Positions 1-11,120 of a stretch of DNA of 64,000 nucleotides are shown here, one piece after another. Position numbers and translations under genes: made by a program. This DNA is from Neonectria sp. B-13 (Eukaryota; Ascomycota; Sordariomycetes; Hypocreales; Nectriaceae). Where the stretch lies: positions 1 through 64,000 of the forward strand of contig NOKP01000057.1 of the NCBI GenBank assembly GCA_002682825.1, read 5' to 3'. Each line of letters starts with the position of its first letter. The stretch's first letter is position 1. The notes under the pieces are model-generated. The model did not search any database and had not been told where the DNA came from. It saw nothing but the letters and a program-made list of their open reading frames with translations.

Positions 1-32
1 TAATCCGGGACATCCGCGACGTCCACGCACGG

Positions 33-1289
33 ATGTGGCAGGCACAGCAGTGGGCCCAGCGCTACTCCGTCCGACAGTTGTCAAAGAACCGATGCGTCTG
101 GCTTGAGTACCTGTACAGCACGGTCATCGAGCTCTTTCAGTGCGACGTCTGGCGTGCAGCAAGGAAGAGTCTTGACTGGAAGAGCGGCTCCGACCTCACT
201 GACGAGGCAGCTGCTCGATATTCTGCAACTCAGCCTCCACTATACTGCTATGACGTTCTCCAGAGCTCCTTCCATGACCGTCGTCGTAACATCAGCCATA
301 CCCGGCCCCATTTCCTGACAGGCAACAAGGTCCGCTCTCCACACGTGTGGGACCTCGTCTGTGATCTTCTCGGGTTTCACCTCTGCGATGGTCACTTGGA
401 ACAGCGGAAGGGCCTACAGTCGATCCCCTACCGGATCGCCGTCCGACGTAGTATCGAGCTGATAAGTGATGTGCTGGGACATGCAGAGGCGTGCGGCTGG
501 TTCATGAAACTCGGCCACCTTCTCCTTCTCACGCATTGGATCCTCCCTTGGCCTTCAAACAAAGAGTTTATCTCGACTACGAAGCAGAGCTGCAACAGAA
601 ACCTCAATCGGCGGCTTATCTGGGCGTCTCTCATATACGTCGCACCCGAACCCAGGCAATTCCGACATCAGCGCCGTCCAACTATCCCAACATGCCCTAT
701 AGAAGACGAGGAGCACTGCATAACAACTCGCAACGGCCTCCAAGAAGCCTTAAACGCTATTTTCGCGGAGCGGTTTGGACCATCTGGCTGGACACCTGAT
801 TCTGACCTTTCTGATCCTTGCTTTCACTGGACGCCAGAGAACCTCCTCCAGTACACCGGCAACACCATATCCATCAACTCTTTTAAAATCGGTCGAGCCG
901 TAAAGCCTGGGGGTGGCAGGGAGGGCAATTTCCCACTGGCCGAACGAGGACGGCCGCCAGTCCTTCGCTTAGTGGATCGCATCCGAGGACGCACACTCGA
1001 GGAGCTAGACCAGCTATTCAGTGACCTCATTGAATCCGCGCAATCGGAATCTGAATCTCAAGGAAGGTCAGATAATCCCAGATCGCCATTGCATACGTCC
1101 GTCCCTGAACCCGTTTCCGACTTCGAGGTCAATACGACCCGGTATGACCAAGGCCCACATGAACCCACGCGGAATTTCAACCGGCGAGTTGCACCTAAAC
1201 CAGCAACATACAGCAACTCGATCGATCCCACCTCAGCCATAAACGATACCACAAGCGATAGTGGTGCTATCGATTCAAGTAGTGAGTAG
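33..1289 (+). CDS. hypothetical protein (single-exon ORF, unrecognised)
   Basis: An uninterrupted 418-codon frame that starts close to the window edge, so the true 5' end may lie outside. I do not recognise the family. The N-terminal two thirds is rich in Trp, Cys, Arg and Leu with no obvious motif; the last ~120 residues are hydrophilic and Ser/Asn/Thr-rich, like a disordered tail. There is no signal peptide or membrane segment. The neighbourhood (P450 relic downstream, no intact gene until 4.6 kb) looks like decayed DNA, so this may be part of an old repeat or an out-of-frame remnant. Long frames also exist in other phases over 491-799 and 824-1300, which weakens the case. Confidence 0.3.
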   Translation: MWQAQQWAQRYSVRQLSKNRCVWLEYLYSTVIELFQCDVWRAARKSLDWKSGSDLTDEAAARYSATQPPLYCYDVLQSSFHDRRRNISHTRPHFLTGNKVRSPHVWDLVCDLLGFHLCDGHLEQRKGLQSIPYRIAVRRSIELISDVLGHAEACGWFMKLGHLLLLTHWILPWPSNKEFISTTKQSCNRNLNRRLIWASLIYVAPEPRQFRHQRRPTIPTCPIEDEEHCITTRNGLQEALNAIFAERFGPSGWTPDSDLSDPCFHWTPENLLQYTGNTISINSFKIGRAVKPGGGREGNFPLAERGRPPVLRLVDRIRGRTLEELDQLFSDLIESAQSESESQGRSDNPRSPLHTSVPEPVSDFEVNTTRYDQGPHEPTRNFNRRVAPKPATYSNSIDPTSAINDTTSDSGAIDSSSE

Positions 1290-2566
1290 AGCCCACCCAA
1301 GCGCTTAAGACGTACAGTACAACGCCGCTAGCAATATTGTGCCTCAAACCTGCCGTCCATCGGGCCGCACTGCAAGCCCTTTTACGTTACACTGCAGCCT
1401 CGATATCTTGCGGCCCTATAAAGAGAGATACAGAAAAGAGCCGCTCCTTTCCCTGAGTACGCTGGCTTACGGCTTTACATGGCTGCCAAGAACACCAAGT
1501 TGACATAGATGCGGCCCATGCTCGAGTCAACGCTGGAGGAGTAGCGTCGTCACTGGGACTCCACAGTCGACAAGACCTACATTGATCCACAGGCAACGTA
1601 CATCAACAATGGACACCAGCAGACGCCCGCCGAGACAGGACCGCGTAGGCATGTATTACTCTGGCGTCAATGCTATCTGGATAGGCTCTAGCGCCATCAG
1701 CTTCAATGGAGCCGACTTCAGAATCGTCTCAATCGCCCCAAAGAGGACAGCGTTCCTAGTGAGCCAGGGAAGCACCATAACCCACCCATCCGCCGGACAA
1801 CGTATCCATTCGTAACATTCCGCGATACTAGAGATATGATAATCACTCCTAGGCCAGAAAGCTGGGAGCTTCAAAACGGCCTTGTATACAGCCAGTTCTA
1901 CAACCTCGTCAAGGTCCCATTCGATGCCGCTAAATAGTATCCATTCCAGAACCACCATACGGAGAGTATGGCCTTAGACCCTTCATATCTCCGCGACCAG
2001 CGTAACTCCACGCAAGGATTGCACGCACATCAGTCCCAGGTGCAGTGTACATACAGGCTCAGTAAGCTCCATATCCACCGCAACATCCCCACTGTCGACC
2101 AGGATGAATCATCGCCCGAGCTAACACATCACCAATTTACCTATGGCATCCGGGCGGAGGACTGAGTGTCGCTAGCTCTCCTACGGCGCATCACAGATCA
2201 GTCTCATTAGCTCCATCACAGCCAGGGGTTGCTTCAGGGGATAAACCAGAAGATCCATTTTTTACTGTTTCTTCTCAGACAATGGCTCAGTTCCTCCGTG
2301 CTAGCATCAATCGATATTGCTTCCTCTTCGAGCATGTCAAGGCACAAACCAGCCTGAAGTACTCGCTGCCAGAGACCATCATCATGGCAATGGCACTTCG
2401 TGGGCTTCGATTCAGCTATGACTCGTCTCTCATTACGAAGGAGTTAGTGCTCTGGGGAGACAAATGGACGTCAACGCAACGCGCACAAACTCAAGATGGT
2501 GAGGTACAGACCACTGAAATGTACACCTCTGAATTCGCACAAGGAAGATAGCCAATATATACCCAC
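1290..2566. other. gene-poor stretch
   Basis: Only short frames with no recognisable domain. One of about 89 codons at 2282-2551 (+) could be a piece of an older gene, but I see no motif in it. This may be the decayed 5' part of the P450 that follows. Confidence 0.4.
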
Positions 2567-3110
2567 TGGAGGCCGGTTGTTCCAGGAGGTCCGTCTCCCT
2601 TATTGAACTGTATTGGCCTCTCAAGTTCGCACGCGAACAAGATCATCAGGTGTCCCACATCAACTTCCGCAGGATGATGAGTATTAGGGATATCATATAC
2701 CTAAAGGTTCAGTTATCCACGCTAATCAATATGCGATGGTTCGAGAAGAGGCTTTATACCCTGACTCTGAGGCTTTCAATCCTGGCCGTTGGCTTAATCC
2801 AGAATATCCAACCTACCAAGAACCCCTGGCACAATTTCCTAATCTCAAGCGATACCTGACCTTCGGATTCGGCAGGCGAATTTGCCCAGGTCCAGAGTTG
2901 GCAGAGCGTGCGCTTTTTATCCAGGTATCGCATATTGCTTGGGCTTGTAGCATTCAGTTGAAGAAGGATGAGTACGGGAGCACCATACCTGCCCCTTGGT
3001 ATGATTACGCTGATGGTATCAATATCCACCCAATTGCATTCTCGTTTGACATGAAACCTCGTAGTGAGGACAGGCTGCGAATTATGCAGAGGACTGTGGA
3101 ATCTATTTAA
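2567..3110 (+). pseudogene. cytochrome P450 C-terminal remnant
   Basis: The last ~180 codons of a fungal P450 can be followed by eye. A WRPV stretch at 2567 matches the region after the ExxR helix. GVPHQLPQDDEY follows at about 2650-2685 and is interrupted by an in-frame TAG at 2686. The frame then runs IPKGSVIHANQYAM, the FNPGRWL segment and the heme-binding loop FGFGRRICPG (about 2866-2895), whose Cys is present. It ends at TAA 3108-3110. The sequence between WRPV and GVPHQL is out of frame, and the I-helix, ExxR and N-terminal anchor are not found upstream. A heme-thiolate monooxygenase that is now truncated and stop-interrupted; the family is certain, the original substrate unknown. Confidence 0.8.
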
Positions 3111-4576
3111 GTAGAAGGCAAAATGCAACATTATGAGATTGTCTCAAGATTACGAGCTGAGTGAAAGCTGGGCAGGGATACCGATAAGGCGTGGCGGGTA
3201 GTGGAACAGAGCGCGGTGCTTCGTTGGAGACTTTCAACGAGGTATCGTTGAGTGCACTAGCAGCTTTCGGTGATAAGTATTAATAAGGAGAGACGAGCTG
3301 GACCAGCATTTATAGAACGCTCATATCGCTGTTACAATAAACCAATGGGATACTGAGAGTTTGGCCTCGTTCTATAGGAGCGTCTCAACGCTAATTCCTC
3401 GTATCACATCAGAAATCCGAGAATGCACAAACCAGAGGGAAAAGAGCTAGAAAGGAACGGAGAAGGTTGGCCATGTCTCATAAAGAAGATTGAGGGGAGA
3501 ATTCAGTGTTTCACTGCTAATAGTCTGAGCATGCGAGCTTAAATCGCAATCAGGAATTGCGTAATACGTTAAGGCCGAAGCGTTACATGCCGCTTGCGCC
3601 CCTCTAGGGCCAATCCCTTATAGGTATTAGATGTTATTATCGCGCTAGAGGAGGCCGAGACCAATAGAATAAAGTAGAAGCTCATGACTTTTCTTTAGTA
3701 CAATTTAAGATGGGAAAAGTCCAGGGAGAGTACAGATGTAAGGCACACTTGAAACGGAGGAAATGAAGGTATCACATCTATCAGCCGCTAAGACTACGTC
3801 CCAGTCTCAAGGACCTCATCATAAGCCCCTATGATAACAAGGGCGGGCATCTTGGTATGTAGGAGTTGCTACAAGCCCGCTGTTAGAGAGAAGTCAAGAG
3901 CTTCCACACACATCTCAATGCAACATACCTTTCAGATGCAATAGAAGGGCTGTCACTGGCATAAGATATGATATTTTATTAATTTAATAATCCAGCTTGA
4001 CTCTTAAGAAAGGATAAAAAGAATCGTCCGTGCCTTCCTTGGCGCGCGCCATTAGGCAGCTACTAGCAGGTAAAGAAGCCTTTAAATTATACCTCATCAC
4101 ACTACGTCCTTAGCCCCAAGTAAAACCTCACGGTGGAGGATCGTGAGCAGGTGGTACCCCCACACTATCATATTCGTGCTCTAGTGTATCTGCAGCTTGA
4201 TTCACGGATTGCAACGTCATATACATAGCTTGGCGCGTTTCTGATCTGCTGCTGCTGCCACCTTCCAGACTATCGGGAGCGCTCGCTTCGTATCAGCTGC
4301 TCAATCGGCCTTTATCAATACCGCGATACGCGCTTTGCCTACCCAGGCACCAAATGTCGACCCCACGCAAGTCGTGGCCACAGGTGTGGAACGTCCAACC
4401 GACATCTTCACAACGGAGGAACTGTCGCAATATAAATAGTATCCCTAATAGTTAGCCAAATATTGGAGAATGATGTTAGTCACGGCCAATACATCAATCC
4501 ACACGCGCAAAGAAAAGCAGATATATTGGATACGAGGCGGACTTGTCAAATGTAAACATGTTCATCCAAATTTCCA
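3111..4576. other. intergenic, no gene seen
   Basis: About 1.5 kb with no frame that looks coding on either strand. It separates the P450 relic from the first SnoaL-like gene. Confidence 0.5.
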
Positions 4577-5488
4577 TCACTGAGGAAGGAACAAATCCGG
4601 CTGTACAACAATAGGGCAAGTGATATCCAAAAGCCCCCCCCATTTTCCGTTGTCCGATTTCTTGTACACAATCATGTAGTCCCCTGGCCAAAACTTGTCT
4701 TCAACTCTCATAGCAATCTCGCCAAATGTAAAGGCTAAATCACACGACTTAGCCACCACTGTTTGATAGTAGACAATTGGCAGAGTGAACTTCGGTAATC
4801 CGAACGCTGCACCGGCGAACTTTTCGATGTTCATTGGCCCTTCAGCTACCGGTGCCGCTGGTGTGATGAGCTGACCCTCCGGATGATAAAATGACGCAAA
4901 TCCAGCAGCACTCAGGTTTTCGATTTCCTTGTCTATAACGCCGTGGATTTTGCGAATGTCCTCCTTTTCTTTTGTTACCTCTGTGGACAGTGCCTTTGGC
5001 TCCCAAGCATAGTTTGGTGGTGGTCGGAAGTCGTATGGTGCACCAGTGTCAAGCACGCCCACTGTGTGTTCTGGCACAGTAGACTCCCATGTCATAGACT
5101 CCGGACAGGGTAGATCGATGATGATCTTCCAATCCGCTTTCCCGTCGCTCTTATAATAGATCGTCGTATAGACGCACTTGTAACCGACGGCAACGCCCAG
5201 ACGAGGATGCATCCAACCGGATACTCTGATCCGTCCCCAACTCGCAGCATAATCGCCATATGCACTCATATGAAGGCCTCCATGCTCAAGATTGCGATGA
5301 TATGTGCCACCAGCAAAAGAATCCGCGAACGCAGACTCAATTTCTTTGCTGCTGCGAGCTGGCAGGCGGCATGGCAGAAACTGTATAGCATCAGAATGAT
5401 AGTAGGATGCGATTTCAGTCGCATCGTTGGCGGCAAACGCGGATTGAATGCTGCGCTCGATAGCAAGAACTTTCTCCATTTCGGTCAT
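4577..5488 (-). CDS. SnoaL/NTF2-like protein with two tandem domains
   Basis: Single-exon gene of 303 residues. It has two copies of the cone-shaped SnoaL/NTF2-like fold (DUF4440 type). The first spans about residues 3-135 (AIERSIQSAFAANDATEIASYYHSD region) and the second about residues 175-300, opening again with a helix of the same pattern and an 'ASFYHPEGQL' strand. There is no signal peptide, so it is probably cytosolic. Relatives include polyketide cyclases, isomerases and steroid-isomerase-like enzymes, but many have no known reaction, so none is assigned. The ATG at 5488 opens the first helix directly. A TATA-like box lies about 100 bp upstream, with a 30-bp duplication between the two. 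A one-domain SnoaL gene lies 0.9 kb upstream on the same strand, which suggests a shared pathway. Confidence 0.8.
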   Translation of the reverse strand: MTEMEKVLAIERSIQSAFAANDATEIASYYHSDAIQFLPCRLPARSSKEIESAFADSFAGGTYHRNLEHGGLHMSAYGDYAASWGRIRVSGWMHPRLGVAVGYKCVYTTIYYKSDGKADWKIIIDLPCPESMTWESTVPEHTVGVLDTGAPYDFRPPPNYAWEPKALSTEVTKEKEDIRKIHGVIDKEIENLSAAGFASFYHPEGQLITPAAPVAEGPMNIEKFAGAAFGLPKFTLPIVYYQTVVAKSCDLAFTFGEIAMRVEDKFWPGDYMIVYKKSDNGKWGGLLDITCPIVVQPDLFLPQ

Positions 5489-5489
5489 G

Positions 5490-5549
5490 ATTGCTGATGA
5501 TTGTTCTTTTGTTTTGGTGATTGCTGATAGTTGTTCTTTTGCTTTGGTG
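5490..5549. repeat. 30-bp direct repeat in the 5' leader of the SnoaL gene
   Basis: Two adjacent 30-bp copies (5490-5519 and 5520-5549) differing at three positions lie immediately upstream of the ATG at 5488. They probably fall in the 5' UTR and arose by local duplication. Confidence 0.75.
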
Positions 5550-5587
5550 GTTTTGTGTTGACTAAAATTGACGCCCTCATGATATGG

Positions 5588-5596
5588 TATTTATAG
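5588..5596 (-). promoter_or_regulatory. TATA-like box of the two-domain SnoaL gene
   Basis: On the minus strand this reads CTATAAATA, about 100 bp before the ATG at 5488. That is a typical distance for a fungal TATA element. Not tested. Confidence 0.4.
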
Positions 5597-6406
5597 CTGA
5601 ATTGTGCTAGACTGTGGATATGAAGGCTTGGCTAAAGACAGGCGGCTCCACCCCGTGCTCGGAATAATGAACCCAATTTCGGCACAGAATCGTTGCAGGC
5701 ACTTCATGAGCGCTCCGATAGTATCAGTGCGCTCCGGAGCCGGATGGAACGGTTCCATTGTTCCTCTTCGCAACTCATGGCTCCGTAAAACAATCCGAGC
5801 GGGTAGTCGACCGAACAAGGGGCCTGATCATTGACAGCATGAGCCCGTGAACGGACCACAGACTCCGCGTACGTTTGGCGACTGTGATCGCCAAAGGCGC
5901 ACTACCGGGACCCGACGATGATATCTGCTCTTCTTAACTACGCTGAGGCATGTTCTACCAGATTCATCACGTGTCGTATTACACTGACAAGATGCCTGGA
6001 GTCTAAGAATGAGGCTGCTCTCGGGTTAGATACGATGGTGACATTTCAATCAATGATTTCCACGGCGAATGTCAAATGGATCATATCATTCCTTTCGGTT
6101 TGTCCTTATTCCATTTAAAATGGACATTCCCAACCTCTCCATTATTACAAGAATGCCATGATATTCCGCTGAGGTCCCTATCTCTATGAGTTTCCCAAGT
6201 CTCATCATATAATTAAGAAGGGCCTCTAGAATAGTTAGATGGAGAATTTCTATAGTTTTAAACTTCCATTAGGTTTAACTGGGAAGCTTATTAAAGGTAT
6301 TGGAGAATTTGCGCAAGACATTGCAGCTGTTTTATATTTTCCCAACTTAAGAAAAGTACTTGGATATGCCTTATATGTAACTGCCTAGCCTTTGGCGTAC
6401 TCAAGC
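5597..6406. other. intergenic, no gene seen
   Basis: Space between the two minus-strand SnoaL-like genes. The half near 6100-6380 is AT-rich. No coding signal was found. Confidence 0.45.
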
Positions 6407-6948
6407 TCACTGGGGTGAAGCAGCTCTGAGTAGCCCAAACCCATTGACCTCCAATTGAGAAACGAACCCATTGGGATCAAGGTGGTACCATAGGCTCATC
6501 TGCACAAGTGGACCCGCGCCCTTGTAGACCGGACCAAACTTCTCAATGAAGTTGTCTGTCTTGAAGTCACCGAGACCCCGAAACTGGACATGGTAGTCGA
6601 CAGCAATGTATTTCCCATCCCGATCAATAGCAATCTTTTGAGGAATGAGTTCCTCCGAAACAACAGAATGCAGAGGCTTGAGCCATTCAACGTATCCTTC
6701 CAGCGTCTTGTTCTGAATCTCGGGGATGTTCATCTGCCACAGTCAATCAAAGCCCAAGCTGTCACAATACATAGTTCCAAGGCTAGTATGGAGAAATGAT
6801 GCAGTAACCAATTTGGAACACTTACAATGACGTCCTTGGCATAGTATGCGCAGTAACGAGGAAAGTCGTCAACGTTGAAGCCTGCAATATAGTCATCAAG
6901 AGCGGCTCTGGTGGTGAGTTTCTTTGTGCCGGGGTGAATGCCGTCCAT
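6407..6948 (-). CDS. small SnoaL-like protein (one domain)
   Basis: Two exons, 6948-6826 and 6733-6407, with a 92-bp intron (donor GTAAGT, acceptor GGCAG), give 149 residues. The first exon ends ..YAKDVI and the second begins MNIPEIQ, in phase. The protein has the opening helix (LDDYIAGFNVDDFPRYCAYY), a central 'LKPLHS' helix and the curved sheet ending in 'MSLWYHLDPNGFVSQLEV' expected of the SnoaL/NTF2 fold. Small SnoaL proteins of this size act in fungal meroterpenoid and polyketide pathways as isomerases or cyclases (family knowledge); the actual role here is open. It is divergent from the Zn2Cys6 regulator, sharing a 920-bp upstream region. Confidence 0.8.
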
Positions 6949-7868
6949 CGTTGTTGCTTGAAAGGCTGCTTTGTGTTGTTGGTGTTGGTGTTGTGAGAAT
7001 GTGATGATGTGGTGATGTGATGATGATGATGATAACCTCGTTTTAAAGGCTGATTAAAAGACTAACATGGGTTTCGGTCTTGTAAAGCCGCTTCTGTCGG
7101 GCCCCGAATCTGTCCCACCATCCATCGGGGTCCGTCAGCAACAAGGGGTGTTATTGGCGAGTTTTTGCGGGGTTGGCGGGTTGACGGGTTGCGGGGGACT
7201 GAAAGAATCCGTGGATGGTCCGCGGCAAGATCCATACTCTGCATCACGACAGATCCGATCGATGGAAGGAATTCAGCTTTCAAGTTCACCCCGGCTCAAC
7301 GCATCTCGAGCGGGCCTTGTCGGGGTGCAGCTTCATTCAGTTTGACATTCCATAGACTTGGAGTACTGGTTGGTGTTTTGGGCAAATTCAGTACATATGT
7401 ATTGCCCTCATTTTGCTTGAACAATGTTGATTGATTGATTGATTGATTCATTTCCGTCCTGACGGCCAAAGAGTTTGCTTGAACAAGCTTGTACGGTAAA
7501 TGCAGGTGTAGGGTAGCGAGTTCTGGGAGCAGATCTTGAGATGCTTAACCAGTGGGGGCGCCCATCAGCCGCCCTCAATCTGACTGTCGACGTATTACGA
7601 AGCGCTGAATGTTGTGTGGACTGTTGCCGAAGTTAGGTCCCGAAGTTAAGTCCGGCTTGTCTCTAACATGACGCTGCACTCCACTCAACCCATGCCGGTT
7701 GTTACGAAGCTAGACGACGAATTGCCGAGCTAGCGTCTCCTAGTCTGAACCCCGCAATTTGTCGACTGTGGGCTTGTGTCGACGACTCTGGTCTCTTTTC
7801 TTTTCTTCCCCGCGTTTTGCAACAGAGACGACGACTCGCGATACAACAGCCCATGCTACTGCTTCACC
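6949..7868. promoter_or_regulatory. divergent intergenic region with microsatellites
   Basis: It lies between the start codons of the minus-strand SnoaL gene (6948) and the plus-strand regulator (7869), so it should hold both promoters. Two simple repeats are visible: a TGTTGG/TGATGATG-rich tract at about 6975-7035 in the SnoaL leader, and five perfect TTGA units at 7427-7446. I see no clear operator for a Zn2Cys6 protein. Confidence 0.45.
7427..7448. repeat. TTGA tetranucleotide microsatellite
   Basis: Five consecutive TTGA units plus two bases. A simple repeat with no inferred function. Confidence 0.8.
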
Positions 7869-10084
7869 ATGTCACATAGCAGCTCTCGTCGACGGTCCAA
7901 TTTGAGCTGCGACTTGTGCCGCGTACGCAAGACTAAAGTTTGTCATCATGCCCAGAATTCAGGAAAACACACGAGTTGACCGGATGAAAAGTGCATACGA
8001 TTGGCTGACGAGCGTTGTCAACGCTGCGTAGCTATTGGCAAACACTGCCACACGACACACACGCAAGCCAGGCGGCCTTACTACCAGACATCCAAAGAAC
8101 AGTTCGAGTTAATGACGGCCGTGGTCCGTCACTTTCTTCCCGACGTGCCAATTGAGAAGGATGCTCTTCGAGAGGCGGTCGCTGGTTTCCCGGACCCCCC
8201 CGAGGCTGCCATTGACAAATGCGGCGAAGCGAGACAAGAGCCCGACCCAACGGCACGGAGAGGGGACGTGTCAACAGAAGATGCCGTCAGAGTGGATTCG
8301 CCGCCAGCATATATAACACCAAGCAGTCAAATGCTGCCGACAATCGAGTCCCCGAATGCGGAGCAACTGCCTCCTTCCATGGCGTACCCGTCACCCGAGC
8401 TAAGTATGGTGTGCGATCAAGGAGATAACCGTCTGAACTGTGACTCAATGGGTATTCCACGTGGGTGTTATGCTGCCCGATACAAACCACGAGTTCTGAT
8501 CAATCTCAGGCTTCGATGTTGGTTCGGGCTGGAACACATTTTACTCCCATATTCGATCAACCTTCGCGGCCAGTCGTGTGACAATACTCCAAACCCAGCC
8601 GCCAATGAGCGATAACCCACGCGACGGTCAGTGGATCGACAAATTCTGCCCCCAGAACCTTCCGGATCGTAAAACAATGGACGAAGCGACAATTACCTTT
8701 TTCACTGAAGTCAATATCGGTACCTATGTCTTGGACTATGATGAGTTTCTAGCCCTCCTAGAAAACTCCTATCATCTTGGTCTACCTTCGAGCAACGCCT
8801 CTGTTATGATCATTTACCTCGTTTTCGCCTTGTGCCATGATTCAGAGGATTCTTTCACCACTGCTGGTCAGTATTTCGCTGAAACAATCAAGGAAGGCAC
8901 GTTAGAAAGCGTACAGGCACTTATTCTCCAGGTAATATCTTCTTACCCTCATCTAGCTGCTGTTGGCTGAATATCTAGGTGCTTTGCCTCATAAATCGTT
9001 CTCAGCGTGAGTTGGCTTGGACTGTGCTCGGAAGTGCGAACAGGATTGCTCAATCGCTCGGACTCCACTCCTCCACGGCCTGGAAAAATCGGCCTATACA
9101 TGAAGAGAAAGGAATCACAATTTGGTGGTCACTGTACAGCCTCGAGGCTTTCTTGTCCTGCGTCCTCGGTCGCGATATCGCTATCCAGGCTGACCAGTGC
9201 ACGGCTGCTCCTCCTCCAGACATGGTAAGGCACCCTTCATCAACCTTGGGGTTTTGACGCTCAACTTGTGGCTCAGGGGCTGAAAGGCTGTCCTGGTATC
9301 CCTCCAGGTTACACTACTTTCTCGTCACGCCTTATTCAAATTTACGGTCAAATTGCAGGGCTTGTCTACCAACGAGCTTTGACTAAAACAAGTGACTTTC
9401 CTGCTGTATACAATCTGTTAGAGGGACTAAAGAAGTGGAGGAGTGATCTACCAGATTATCTCCAGGCTAATTGCCCAACAGCACCGTCCTATGTCCGCGC
9501 CATCAACTACCTGAATCTTAGATACCACCACATGGTCATGCTTCTCACCCGCCATTACCTTTTACATCCGTTGATGGACGATAGGTTTCATGATGGAGAA
9601 TGGTCTGACCTTGCAAAAATCTGTGAAGCCGCGAACGATGAATCGATATCCTTGATCAAGGAGGCCTCCCGAAAGAATGTGCTTGGCAAGACAAACCATC
9701 TTGATGCTTATTATATCCTCGCAGATAGCATGGTTTTCTTTCTCCGCGTACTGAAAAATCCGTCGGAGCAACTCACAGCGGAGTTGGGGGAAGTTCTTCC
9801 ACTCCTCACCCTGACCGAACATATGGACTTCGGCAAGTTCGGTCTTCGATCATTGTCGGCCCTTTATAATTGTCTGAAGTGTGTACAGGATGGGTATGAC
9901 AATCCAATCCCATGTTAGGTCAACTAATAATAAATTTGCTAGTTTTTCTACGAACCTCCAAGATGCAGAAGACCCAAAAGCTGCAATTCCGGGTTTGGAT
10001 GAACTGTTCAACGACTTTTGGGAGACCGCGGGACTAGTGGGTTGGGAGCATAGCGACGAGTTAATAGGACAAAGAGCACAGTAA
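7869..10084 (+). CDS. Zn2Cys6 transcription factor with fungal-specific middle homology domain
   Basis: Six exons: 7869-7937, 7992-8460, 8510-8931, 8979-9224, 9277-9893 and 9943-10084. The five introns are 47-54 bp and the product is 654 residues. The first intron (donor GTTTGT) splits the zinc cluster; joining it restores the canonical spacing C14-x2-C17-x6-C24-x7-C32-x2-C35-x6-C42. Residues about 190-560 match the Fungal_trans (PF04082-type) domain, including 'GSANRIAQSLGLH' and 'WWSLYSLEAFLSCVLGRD'. A nuclear regulator that would bind CGG-type half sites. It sits among the SnoaL, dioxygenase and oxidase genes and is the likely pathway-specific activator. The reading frames join in phase at every junction, which supports the model. 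The last junction (9893/9943) is the least certain. Confidence 0.88.
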
Positions 10085-11120
10085 ATAACTATCACAACTG
10101 CAGGTCGGAAGGGAGCATAGAGAAGATCTTGATTTCTAGCTAATAAGATGTCTAAATGATGGTGTTATATAGGGGATTATGGAAGGGCAGAGAGAGGGCT
10201 GTTTCTGTTGGAACAGCCTAATGTTGCTAGGAAAAACAGGATCGGATAAATAGGACAAGTAGGGAAAATAAGAAAATAGGAAAAAGGTCTAGACCGAAGG
10301 TCTAGTCTTGTTAAAGAGATCTAAGCAATGGGGGTCTGAGCAGGTAATCTTACCTAGTCAGAGCAGCTTAGGATCCCTAGATGCGATAATAACGATGAGA
10401 CATTACTACCTGGGGCTTTTCTGTATATTCTTTTGGCGTGTTAAGTAGCTGAGCGTCACCGGACTTGAATCATCTCCTTGCGTCGTGATTCATGATCTGT
10501 AGTAGCAGTGCCGAGTGCTGGGAAGGGCCAAATGAGACCCAACCATCTGCTATTTGGTGTGTTCTTCTCTTTGTATCCTGCCCTGGGAGGGCGCAAGTTT
10601 GAATGGATGAGGCGTAATTGTATCGTTGATCCGGCAAGTTCCTTCATGCTGATGGGTGGCCGTGGGCCTTCAAACTATATCCGTAGAGATGGAATGCTAC
10701 TTCCGGAGGCCGAAATTCATGTGCAGTGCGACGGCAAGCAGGGTATGTAGACCAATTACGTCTATCCTGATTACCGGTATGACCGACACGACCGGGTGCT
10801 GCATATCACGCCGGTGTGTCTTTACGCTGTAATGGACCCGTCTTGGCCCGCAAAAGCGATTAACTTTCACGATCCCCACCACGGAATGATCATGCCGAGG
10901 CGGATTCGCGGCGCCGATGTCAAACACCACTATGCCTGCTGGCTGAGAATTCATTCCCAGTTTTATACCGAGCCTTCCGTATAAGAAGTTGATGTGGTCT
11001 TAGGCTTGAGCATATATAGTGCGCATCTGTTTGAGGGAGACAAAAGAATCTTCTTCACCCAACACAATTCTGTCATCATCTTTCTGACTAGACAAAGATT
11101 AAAACTCAAAGCACCTTATC
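10085..11120. other. intergenic, no gene seen
   Basis: 1 kb between the regulator and the dioxygenase gene. Short frames at 10508-10750 and 10697-10954 show no domain. A perfect palindrome GGTCTAGACC lies near 10290. The part before 11121 must hold the dioxygenase promoter; a TATATA run lies near 11012. Confidence 0.45.

Noticed and set aside
2282..2551. 89-codon frame as an upstream P450 exon
   Set aside because: No P450 motif (I-helix, ExxR) is recognisable in it and it does not join in frame to the heme-loop part.
10198..10440. Possible Copia-type LTR beginning TGTTGGAACAGCC
   Set aside because: No matching second end or target duplication could be seen.
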